DNA from: Holothuria scabra | Lineage: Eukaryota > Echinodermata > Holothuroidea > Aspidochirotida > Holothuriidae | Direction: 5' to 3' | Assembly: GCA_037179385.1 (NCBI GenBank) | Contig: CM074188.1 | Span: 21,035,318 to 21,099,317 of the forward strand | DNA: 64,000 nt | Shown: one piece after another, positions 56,690 through 64,000 of the stretch | How positions within the stretch are numbered: the stretch's first letter is position 1 | How the letters are laid out: every line of letters starts with the position of its first letter | Translations under genes and position numbers: made by a program | Notes under the pieces: model-generated | What the model was told of the DNA's origin: nothing | What the model saw: the letters and a program-made list of their open reading frames with translations, nothing else | The model's database searches: none

Positions 56690-56830
56690 GAACTGAAAAA
56701 AAAATTTTTAACCTGCAAAAAATCCAAATTTCCCACAGTTTGATATGATGTCCTGTACAGGACAAGCAAACTTTTCCTTCAAGTACCCAAATTTCCCTCC
56801 AGATTCTGTTATTTTCCCTGCAAGGAGCTA
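56690..56830. repeat. GGGAAATTT-type repeat, inverted copy 3
   Basis: AAATTTCCCACAG, CAAATTTCCCTCCAGATTCTG and TTTTCCCTGCAAGG are inverted versions of the GCAGGGAAAT words at 20.4 kb. Confidence 0.45.
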
Positions 56831-57123
56831 CCCAAAATACTGCTGTTTTTTATCCATGTTTATGTCATAGAGTATGAACAGCTAACCTGGCTGGTTAGGT
56901 AACAAAAGTGAGTTGTATTCCATAGGTGCACAGAAAATGGTTCTTGAAATAATAACAGTTATCCTTTAAGGGAATACTTGAAATTCTCAAGTGTTAGCCC
57001 TTACTGCTATTTCCAGTTTGTGTTTTGAATGTACAATAATCATTGTAACCATCTGAAAGTGAAATAGTGTGCTGAAAGATTTTATCATTTATTAACTGAA
57101 TCTTTTTCATTTCATCTTTACAG

Positions 57124-57228
57124 AATAGCAGAAACCTTTGTAGGCCACCACTGGAAGTGCCTGAGTAATGAAATAGTACAGAAACAACTTAAAACAATTA
57201 ACCAACCTCCCAGATGGGAAAATAACAG
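57124..57228 (+). CDS. PARP6/8: PARP6/8-like gene, visible exon 9
   Basis: The acceptor CATCTTTACAG precedes 57124 and the donor GTAAAA starts at 57229. One entry base completes Lys and two exit bases (AG) join G of exon 10 to give Arg. It encodes visible residues 275-308. IAETFVGHHWKCLSNEIVQK matches the QLKKIxxxFxSQQWKHLSNDFLK stretch of PARP6; human PARP8 diverges after QQWK. The gene thus combines a PARP8-like N-terminus with a PARP6-like feature here, as expected for a gene predating the vertebrate PARP6/PARP8 split. Confidence 0.9.
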
Positions 57229-58269
57229 GTAAAACTAGTTTTTCCAGAAAGCTTTGCTCTGTTTCATGTAATTCCTTGTTTGTACCAAGATGTAATGCTT
57301 CAAGAAATTTTCTGATTTCAGGAAAGTTGAAGCCTTGAGGAAAATTTTATGAAATTAATTTTTTAACGTTAAAAAAGTTTGGTCAAGGAAGGGTCGGTCC
57401 TCATTTCTGCTGTGGAACATCAGTAAAATGTGACAATTTTACACCTAGACATCCTCAGTGAAAAATTGGTGAAAGGGAAACCTTCAGCTTAGACAGCCGA
57501 CAATCCTGTTGAAAAAAATTTCAAGAAATGGTCCTCTACCTTGCACATATCACTGACATACGAGCATGAGCTTCTCTCTTTAGTCCTTTGCGAAAAGTGT
57601 CAGCCGCAGTGATTGTAAGTTAACTTCAGTTCATTTCAGTTCAGATTTATTTTTCATATACTTCACAAAAATAATAATTTGAGACAAATTGACATATTTC
57701 CTTAAAGTGATTGGACCATATGTGCATTCATTTGTTATAGTATCGATAAATGTTTGTGAATTCCTGCTCAATAACATGGCTATGAGTATATTTGATTAAA
57801 TACAGTGTTGTGACATTTAGTTTGTAATAATTGCTTTTTTCCGCTGTGTAACAATGGAGAATATTTTTAGCATGTCTATAATCAGGAATTCCTCCAGAAA
57901 CACTACAGGGGGGGTGGGTGGGATTTATTACTGCAAAACCCAAAGTCCAAATTGATGCTCTTTTGGGCTAAAATCATGAGTGGGTTCAGTGGGACAAAAA
58001 TTTGCTTCAAGGCCACTTTAAGGTGCAATTTGAAGAGTTTAAAGACCATTTATTTGTGTAAGTTTAAACATTGCTGCAAAAGTGTCTTCTTTTAAGTAAG
58101 AAACCATGATATTGGCAATTTTATAATTTGTATGGAAATGAAAAAGGAGCCGGTGGGAGGGGGTGGGGGGTATCTTCATTCTTCTGGAAAGGGGGAAAAT
58201 CCCCTCCGACTGAAACACTGTTCTATTTATGTTATTATAGGCATTCATGCTATTTTGATATTCCTACAG
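57229..58269 (+). other. intron 9
   Basis: This intron is 1.04 kb. Its 3' half is a copy of the repeat also found at 56.08-56.45 kb, ending about 40 bp upstream of the exon 10 acceptor. No coding segment is seen. Confidence 0.8.
57880..58228. repeat. interspersed repeat, copy 2 of the 56.1/57.9-kb pair
   Basis: It is collinear with 56.08-56.45 kb and ends about 40 bp before the exon 10 acceptor. A G-rich patch replaces the C-rich end. Confidence 0.7.
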
Positions 58270-58395
58270 GGTACCACTTCAAGAGAGAGACCAACAGGTT
58301 GAAAAAATTCCAAGAACTACTTCAGCCCCCAGCAACCTTTACATCCCTCGGTCAAAGTCTGCTGATCTGTCCAATCATAACTATCCTTCACAAAT
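58270..58395 (+). CDS. PARP6/8: PARP6/8-like gene, visible exon 10
   Basis: The acceptor ATTCCTACAG precedes 58270. The donor is taken as GTGGGT at 58396. A second GT at 58400 (GTACAA) was rejected, because only the first keeps exon 11 open. One entry base completes Arg and two exit bases (AT) join G of exon 11 to give Met. It encodes visible residues 310-350, a polar Ser/Pro/Asn-rich linker including TTSAPSNLYIPRSKSADLSN. The corresponding part of vertebrate PARP8 is a long Ser/Arg/Lys-rich low-complexity linker with poor conservation, so the call rests on phase, splice sites and position. Confidence 0.75.
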
Positions 58396-59124
58396 GTGGG
58401 TACAAGTTATTATTGATTCTATTCATATTAAAAAGTGACCTTTTCATTTCTTTGAGGACTCATTTATGCCATTTTCTCTTTCTCTGTAGAAGTTCTTTTT
58501 TGTGCTATCATCCATGACTAGAGCTGGGGTTTGACCAAAGCTTTTTACTCGTAACTTGTTGTTAAACTTTTGTCCATGACTTTAAGTCATTTTGTCTGCT
58601 TTGTGTGACTTAAGTATATACTGACATGATAGTTAAAGCACATAACCAGTCACCTTAATCATATTTTGCAAAAAAAAAAAAAAAGGGGGAAATGCTTACA
58701 AATATCTTTCAAGTAATTTAATGATATGAAGTGGTGGCACCAGAATGTTAAAACTGGTGGGGGGAACTAAGGGCAACACAAATGCGTTCGGAGGGGCAAA
58801 AATTTTGTATGCAGTGCAAAACTTGAAGTGAAGCATGCACTCCTACTGCTAGTGGGGTCCAGGGGAACAACCCTAGTGGGGGTCCATGTGCTAAAGTCAA
58901 AGAACCTTTGAGGATTTAGCATATCTCTGTATGAAAAATTAAAGTCTCCAAATTAAGGAACTGCAGTATCCCCAGTAAGCTTCAGTATTTAATGTTAAGT
59001 TAATTTTGGAAGTACAGAGTAGTGATATATCTGAATGCAAAACCTGTATTGAAATATTGTCACACTAGGAATTGAAATATCTTTAAAAAGCAGCAAAATA
59101 TTCCTTGAACTGTGGTCAATCTCT

Positions 59125-59432
59125 TTAAAAGTCCATTTCTCTCACCCCAAGCAGTACCAATTCTCCTGATCTTCTCACTTAAGCCCCTCCCACAATTGTC
59201 TGAAATTAATCCTGACCCAGACGCAATCTCAGTTTATTGCTTAAGGATAAGAATAGAAAAGTTCAATATGTGTATTATCAAAACAGTTTTGCTACAGTTC
59301 ATGCTGTGTAATATAACATTTGGCACTCTGCATTGTTTGAATTAGCTCTAAGTCAAAAGAGCTGGGCCAACTGAAAATTTCTGTTTACCCCTACAAGAAT
59401 TAAAATTTGGGGTGAAAAGATTGGCCCATTAA
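59125..59432. mobile_element. TTAA-type MITE, GGGCCAATCCTCTC family, copy g
   Basis: TTAAAAGTCCATTTCTCTCACCCC on the left and ATTTGGGGTGAAAAGATTGGCCCATTAA on the right. It is inverted relative to copies a and b, and close to copy c inside (CAGTACCAATTCTCCT, AAGCCCCTCCCACAATTGTC). Confidence 0.78.
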
Positions 59433-59844
59433 GATTTTGGAAGTATGCTCTTTGGTTTGGGAGCAGATGAATTTATTTATTTTGGTGTCAAAAGTGTGAT
59501 GGTTGCAAAGTGTTTCAAGTATTTAATCAAATTTTAGGGCCAAAACTCCTCAGTTGTCAAGGGAGCTGTTGTTTCTTTGCCTACACACATGGAGATTTAG
59601 TTTTTAAGCTTATACCAATTAGATTAGTAAATGTACTCTATGGTTCAAAACACTGACTGAAACTATAAATAACACGTTTGCGTTGGTGTGTGGTTAAATC
59701 TCATCTAACTAACTCTAAAGTACAAAACAGATTTTGTGCATCAATTTAAGCATAATCATTTTGTAAGCCAGCAGATTTTCAATTATTTTAAAAGGGTAAG
59801 TCTCATACAGTAGGTGGAAAAAGTTGGTAAACTGGGAGGCTCCT

Positions 59845-59985
59845 TCCCAGGAAATTTAGACATGTGTAGGAAATTTTGGCAATTACAGGAAAATTGTTCC
59901 TTTTCTGTACGTGAAAATGTGGGGAGAACTGTGGGAAAATTTGTTTTCCTTCATGGAAAATGAACATTTTGTCCAGCCCTGGGGT
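59845..59985. repeat. GGAAATTT-type interspersed repeat, copy 4
   Basis: It contains AGGAAATTTTGGCAATTACAGG, TGTACGTGAAAATGTGGGGAGAACTGTGGG and AATGAACATTTTGTCC, parallel to 49.33 kb. Confidence 0.6.
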
Positions 59986-60083
59986 TAAGTCTCATTATCA
60001 CAGAAAAAGTTTATAGCATTTTTAAAAGAGACCTGAAATTGGAAAAAATACCTCACCACCCTCCCTTTGAAAATAGGTTTGAT

Positions 60084-60350
60084 CTTTCTAGGTTCAGGTG
60101 TAGCAATAGTAGAATCCCCACTGTGTGTGGCAGATTCTGAGATATAGATTTTTGTGATCGAATTTGCGAGTTATGTCGAATTTGCGAGTTATGTAATGGA
60201 AGTAAATTAGGAGATGAATATCACTACTTGTTTGAATGTCCCTCATTTTCCAGCAAAAGGTGCAAGTTCTTAAGGCCGTGTTGCTTTAGAAACCATAACA
60301 CCATTAAAATGGAACAATTGTTTAATTCGGGTAATAAGAAAATTTTGTAA
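60084..60350 (+). pseudogene. non-LTR retrotransposon reverse transcriptase, C-terminal remnant
   Basis: The frame from 60084 reads a FRCSNSRIPT-like segment, an in-frame TGA at 60138, then CELC...CELCNGSKLGDEYHYLFECP and on to a TAA at 60348-60350. The C-x2-C followed by LGDEYHYLFECP is the zinc-knuckle-like tail common after the reverse transcriptase domain of many animal LINEs. An 18-bp direct repeat (CGAATTTGCGAGTTATGT) has doubled the first CELC. The polymerase core is missing, so this is a 5'-truncated dead copy. Confidence 0.8.
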
Positions 60351-60640
60351 AATTTAAGTTATTTTAGTTCTACAATCTTAAGTCAATTTTGAAATTTCAA
60401 AGATGCGGTTTCTTTCATAAAATGGGCAGGTTGTTGCCATTCAAGTGTTGTTGTTTTCTTTCATTTTCTTTGCCTCTTTTCTTTTCTTTTCTCTAAATTT
60501 CTTTTCTTCTGACCTTAATCCTGTATGTTTTCATACTCTTTACGATTTATGTCTACGTATGATATATATTGTATGTATATAAGTCTCTTTAATCTCCTGG
60601 AAGTTGTGACAGAGAATGAAAATAAACAAACAAATAGATA
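60084..60640 (+). mobile_element. 5'-truncated LINE 3' end
   Basis: After the reverse transcriptase tail comes a pyrimidine-rich 3' untranslated part (TTTCTTTTC runs). It ends in GACAGAGAATGAAAATAAACAAACAAATAG, the A-rich short-repeat terminus typical of LINEs in which copying starts at the 3' end. The next element begins about 14 bp later. Confidence 0.7.
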
Positions 60641-60653
60641 GTTCCGTTTCTCT

Positions 60654-60954
60654 CAATAGACCTTATCTTATGCATTGACGACACATCGACGTCATCTTTG
60701 GGGGCAAAACAATGGAACATGTGGTTGAGCACGTAAGAATAGATCTTATACATTGACGGCACACTGACGTCATCCTTCGGGGCAAAACAATGGAACATTT
60801 GGCTGTGTGCATAAGAATTCACCGTGGAAGTGCAGCAGACTATGGGGGTATTCGACTGGTTGACAAATCAGCTGTTTGCATTTGCTTATATTGGTTTGCC
60901 CCCAAAGGAGTGCATACTTTTTGCTCTGTGACATCATATATATAAGGTCTATTG
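60654..60954. mobile_element. CRE-bearing TIR element
   Basis: CAATAGACCTTAT on the left and ATAAGGTCTATTG on the right are perfect 13-bp inverted ends. The left 160 bp are an internal duplication (units from 60656 and 60738) containing CGACGTCATCTT and CTGACGTCATCC; the second has a perfect TGACGTCA (60765-60772). Related sequence lies at 29.56 and 52.26 kb. Confidence 0.8.
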
Positions 60955-61241
60955 TGTAATTTGTACCTCCTTCCATATCTGTATTGTGCAGTCACAAACC
61001 TATTTAAATTGCCTTTGGCCATGTCCTGGTGGGCAAACAGGGTCAAGATGTGGTAACCCCTTCACTTTCTCTCCCTTTTGTGGAATGTAAGCTACTCTGC
61101 ATCTTTTGAACTTTCAAATTTTGATCTCTTTCAGAGTGCACTTACCAACTGAGGATTTTCATACTACTCACACTAAAAGTGTATTTTGGAGTGATGATAA
61201 AATGGCTTTAAACTTGCATTTCTTTTATTTTTCTCATTCAG

Positions 61242-61392
61242 GAAAACAAACAGGCAGTCTTGGAGCTCTTACAATGACGGAGATGAGAAAAAAAGTAGAA
61301 AGAGGCTGTTTCCCTGGCAACGATCCTCATCAACAAGTGGCCTTTCACCACCGTCGTATGAGGACTTGCACTTAATTCCAAATGGAACCCTT
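61242..61392 (+). CDS. PARP6/8: PARP6/8-like gene, visible exon 11
   Basis: The acceptor TTCTCATTCAG precedes 61242 and the donor GTAAGT starts at 61393. One entry base completes Met and the exon ends in phase 0. It encodes visible residues 352-401. It contains a basic cluster KKSRKR (residues 367-372), a possible nuclear localisation signal, and ends SPPSYEDLHLIPNGTL. LIPNGT aligns with the LAPNGA segment that in vertebrate PARP8 lies shortly before the GFLVQ...AEQRIP block, so the next exon, outside the window, should start the conserved C-terminal half with its Cys-rich and catalytic parts. Overlapping frames on both strands here are shadows. Confidence 0.8.
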
Positions 61393-61433
61393 GTAAGTTG
61401 CTTTATGTGGAGAGATGTTTTACTAAACTTTCC

Positions 61434-61803
61434 TTTAAAGCGGCTCATTGAGTTGGTTATGAAATTCAACGAATTTTCCCAAACCTATTGAGTTTTCTTC
61501 ACATACCAATGTCAAATAGTCAATCTTTGACAATCTCTATACCCTACACACAAATTTTTGTTTTTCAAGTGGGTGTTTAATGGTTCAAGTCGGTTTTCAA
61601 AAATTCCTGACCAGACACTTTTTTCAGACTAGGTACAAAACAGGTACAAATCAGGATCAAAAGAAAATTCAAAATTTTAGCATTTTCTGTGACTTTTGGA
61701 CTTTAAACTTGACTTGTTATGCTAACTATAAGCATTGTTATGTGATGGTGACCCTATGAGACTCTCATTGAGTTATCAATATCAGCTCAGTGAGCCTGTT
61801 TAA
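61434..61803. mobile_element. 370-bp TIR element TTAAAGCGGCTCATTGAG
   Basis: TTAAAGCGGCTCATTGAGTTGG on the left and ATCAGCTCAGTGAGCCTGTTTAA on the right are inverted with few mismatches. It starts 41 bp after the exon 11 donor. A related copy starts about 20 bp after the exon 8 donor. Confidence 0.75.
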
Positions 61804-62110
61804 AGGTCTGGTGACATGAAAATTACAAGATATAAAAATCATCAAAAACCCAGAAATAGCCCAAATTCTCATCAAAATCCACAAAAAATTGACCATTGTA
61901 CAAGGTCATTTATGTGTTGAATGAACATGAGCTAACAGTATGGATTTTGTGATGTCGAGTGAGGGACTCTATGTGTATGGCTTAAATCAATCCAGGAGGA
62001 TTTTATGGAGACAGTGTAAATTGTGTCCTTGAGAGTCATCAGCACCCCTCACCAAACAGTTAGCTATCTAATGAGAAATCAAGAGATAATTGTTGCAAAG
62101 AATAATTATA
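61797..62110. repeat. interspersed repeat shared with 16.9-17.3 kb
   Basis: It contains TGACATGAAAATTACAA, TTTTGTGATGTCGAGTGAGGGAC, GGAGGATTTTATGGAGACAG, AATTGTGTCCTTGAGAGTCATCAGCA and AATCAAGAGATAATTG. It directly abuts the 370-bp element. Confidence 0.6.
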
Positions 62111-62204
62111 ATATTGTTCTGTTAAAGTATTTACCATTTTTTATCAACATCAAAGTGCTATACATGTTTCCGTCACAATCATGAATTCCTAAATGTTCTC
62201 AGCC

Positions 62205-62360
62205 TTATCATGTTATATCATTCCTGTTCCTATCTTTTATACTGACCACCAAGCAAGAAGGCAACAGGTCCCATTCTTCTAAAGTGTCTTTGGTATAACC
62301 CTACCACAATTTGAATCCCCTACTTCTGGCTGAAAGGCAGATTTTTTATCACTAACTAAC
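62205..62360 (-). repeat. tRNA-derived SINE, diverged copy
   Basis: GTGTCTTTGGTATAACCCTACCACAATTTGAATCCCC and CTGGCTGAAAGGCAGATTTTTTATCACTA follow the head region order of the 39.73-kb copy. The minus strand gives GGGGATTCAAATTG at the B-box position. Confidence 0.5.
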
Positions 62361-62382
62361 TTTTATCTAATTTTTTATCTAA

Positions 62383-64000
62383 TTTTTGGTTTCGATGAAA
62401 AGAGAAACCTATGCATTCATGATGGCGTGTGTGTGTATGTGCATATGTGTGCATGTGTATGTGTGTGTATGGGTGTACGTGCGTATGTGTGTGTGTTTGT
62501 GACACTTTGCTTGTTTACACGATATCTTGAGAAGGGAAGATCTGACAATTCTCAAACTTGGTACACAGATACCCCATATTAAGAGGAAGAACCCTATATA
62601 TTTTGGTTGAGGTCAAAGGTCATCTGGGGTCACAGGGGGTCAAAAACCAAAACCCTTGTTTACACAATATCTCAAGACAGGAAACTTGGATTAATTTCAA
62701 ACTCGATATATTGATGCGTTATGATGTAAGGAAGAACTCTATTGATTTTGGTGGAGGTCAAAGGTCATTTGGGGTCACGTGGGGTCAAACCCCGAAATCC
62801 TTGTTTACACAATATCTCATGGTAGAAAACTTGGATTAATGTCAAACTTAATATGTTGATGCGTTATGATGTAAAAAAAAACCCTATTGATTTTGGTGGA
62901 TGTCAAAGGTCATTTGGGGTCAGGTGGGGTCAAACCCTGAAATCCTTGTTTACATGGTATCTCATGGTAGGAAATTTGGATCAATTTCAAACTTAATATG
63001 TCGATGCGTTATGATGTAAGAAAGAACCCAATGTATTTTCGTGGAGGTCAAAGGTCATTTGGGGTCACATGGGGTCAAACCCTGAAATCCTTGTATACAG
63101 GATATCTCATGGTAGAAAACTTCAATTAATTTCAAACTTGATGTGTTGATGCGTTATGATGTAAGAAAGAACCCGATTTATTTTCGTGGAGGTCAAAGGT
63201 TATTTGGGGTCACATGGGGTCAAACCCCCAAATCCTGGTTCACACTGTATCTCAAGGTAGGAAACTTTGATTTGTTTCGAACTTGATATGTTGATGCGTT
63301 ATGATGTAAGGAAAAACCTAATCAATTTTGGTGGAGGTCAAAGGTCAATTGGGGTTACATGGGGTCAAACCCCGAAATCCTTGTTTACATGATATCTCAT
63401 GGTAGAAAACTTGGATTGATGCGTTATGATGTAAAGAAGATCCCTATTGATTTTGGTGGAGGTCAAAGGTCATTTGGAGTGATAGGGGGTCCAGCTCAGA
63501 AAAACTTGTTTACATGATACATCATGGTAGGAAACTTGGATTCATTTCAATCTTGATATATTGATGCTTTATGATGTAAAAAGAACCCTATTGATTTTGG
63601 TGGAGGTCAAAGGTCATTTGGAGTCACATTGGGTCAAACCCTGACACCCTTGTTCACATGATACATCATGGTAGGAAACTTGGATTCATTTCAATCTTGA
63701 TATGTTGATGTGTTATGATGTAAGGAAAAACCTAATAAATTTTGGTGGAGGTCAAAGGTCATTTGGGGTCACATGGGGTCAAACCCCGAAATCCTTGTTT
63801 ACACGATATCTCATGGTAGAAAACTTGGATTAATTTCAAACTTGATGTTGATGCGTTATGATGTAAAAAAGAACCCTATTGATTTTGGTGGAGGTCAAAG
63901 GTCATTTGGGGTCATAGGGGGTGAAACTCAGAAAAACTTGTTTAGGATAGCTCAAGGTACGAAAGGTGGATGGATTTCAAAATTAGTGTGTGAATGAATT
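62383..64000 (+). repeat. 145-bp satellite with AGGTCA sites, array 2 (runs off the window)
   Basis: It starts with the same leader as array 1 (TTTTTGGTTTCGATGAAAAGAGAAACC, a GT run to 62512, TTTGTGACACTTTGCTTGTTTACA). Ten units follow, with sites starting at 62610, 62755, 62900, 63045, 63190, 63345, 63460, 63604, 63749 and 63892. Eight carry exact AGGTCAAAGGTCA. One unit is shortened (63345 to 63460). Unit sequence differs from array 1 (GATGCGTTATGATGTAA in place of GGTTATGGTCAGA), so the two arrays amplified separately. Confidence 0.9.
62426..62512. repeat. GT-rich microsatellite in the satellite leader
   Basis: GTGTGT runs interrupted by GTAT/GCAT words. The leader of array 1 has the shorter counterpart at about 44924-44952. 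Confidence 0.85.

Larger units (their letters stand above)
51624..57123 (+). other. intron 8, 5.5 kb
   Basis: Phases of exons 8 and 9 agree, so no exon is required here. The intron starts with a copy of the TTAAAG...CATTGAG repeat (51645-about 52000). It then has a CpG-bearing region with CCAAT words (52.25-53.35 kb), about 2 kb with little to describe (53.4-55.6 kb), a SINE copy (55.64-55.81 kb), a repeat shared with 57.9 kb (56.08-56.45 kb) and a GGGAAATTT-type repeat (56.69-56.83 kb). The opposed frames over 53885-54135 lack motifs. Confidence 0.75.
58396..61241 (+). other. intron 10
   Basis: This intron is 2.85 kb. It contains a TTAA-MITE copy (59125-59432), a GGAAATTT-type repeat (59.85-59.98 kb), a truncated non-LTR retrotransposon 3' end (60084-60640) and directly after it a CRE-bearing TIR element (60654-60954). 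No exon is required by phase. Confidence 0.8.
61393..64000 (+). other. intron 11, 5' part
   Basis: The intron runs off the window. It contains a TIR element (61434-61803), a further repeat shared with 16.9-17.3 kb (61.80-62.11 kb), a SINE fragment (62.2-62.36 kb) and the second AGGTCA satellite (62383 to the end). No further exon is seen. Confidence 0.75.

Noticed and set aside
58396..58399. Alternative exon 10 donor at 58400 (GTACAA)
   Set aside because: Using it would put exon 11 in a frame with an early stop; the GTGGGT donor at 58396 keeps exon 11 open and matches PARP8 near LIPNGT.

Overview
This window is animal nuclear DNA. It is AT-rich, has no dense ORF packing, and holds one split gene on the + strand in a sea of short interspersed elements. 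Eleven coding exons with canonical AG/GT borders and compatible phases run from 12341 to 61392. Joined, they read 401 codons without a stop and match the N-terminal half of the PARP6/PARP8 family of mono-ADP-ribosyltransferases. The start codon lies upstream, in an exon I did not find. The catalytic domain lies downstream of the window. The repeat content (tRNA-derived SINEs, TTAA-bordered MITEs, a fold-back-type inverted pair of minisatellite arrays, AGGTCA satellites) suggests a marine invertebrate, perhaps an echinoderm or another non-vertebrate deuterostome. That placement is inference; the sequence does not prove it.

Layout: 1-12340 is 5' flank or 5' intron with MITE copies, one carrying a nested hAT-type insertion. 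Exons 1 and 2 (12341-14373) encode a segment containing SEDYPDN, an RWD/UBC-like signature. Intron 2 is 24.8 kb and holds the strangest DNA: a long fold-back MITE (18.4-19.0 kb), a 413-bp tandem duplication (24.5-25.3 kb), two CCATT-type arrays in inverted orientation 4.6 kb apart (29.9 and 34.5 kb), and a 2.4-kb block (35.57-38.01 kb) in which short conserved words recur at roughly 170-200 bp spacing while the DNA between them looks unrelated. Exons 3-5 (39173-43761) include an extremely acidic 75-residue exon whose 3' end and splice donor are tandemly repeated in the following intron. Intron 5 carries a 145-bp satellite with perfect AGGTCAAAGGTCA sites. Exons 6-9 (47725-57228) encode the conserved block preceding the linker in PARP6/8. 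Exons 10-11 (58270-61392) encode a Ser/basic-rich linker. A second AGGTCA satellite runs off the right end.

The gene product would be a mono-ADP-ribosyltransferase. Only the regulatory N-terminal half is visible, so catalytic competence cannot be judged here. All other DNA appears non-coding or transposon-derived. The one recognisable transposon coding remnant is the C-terminal tail of a non-LTR retrotransposon reverse transcriptase at 60084-60350.
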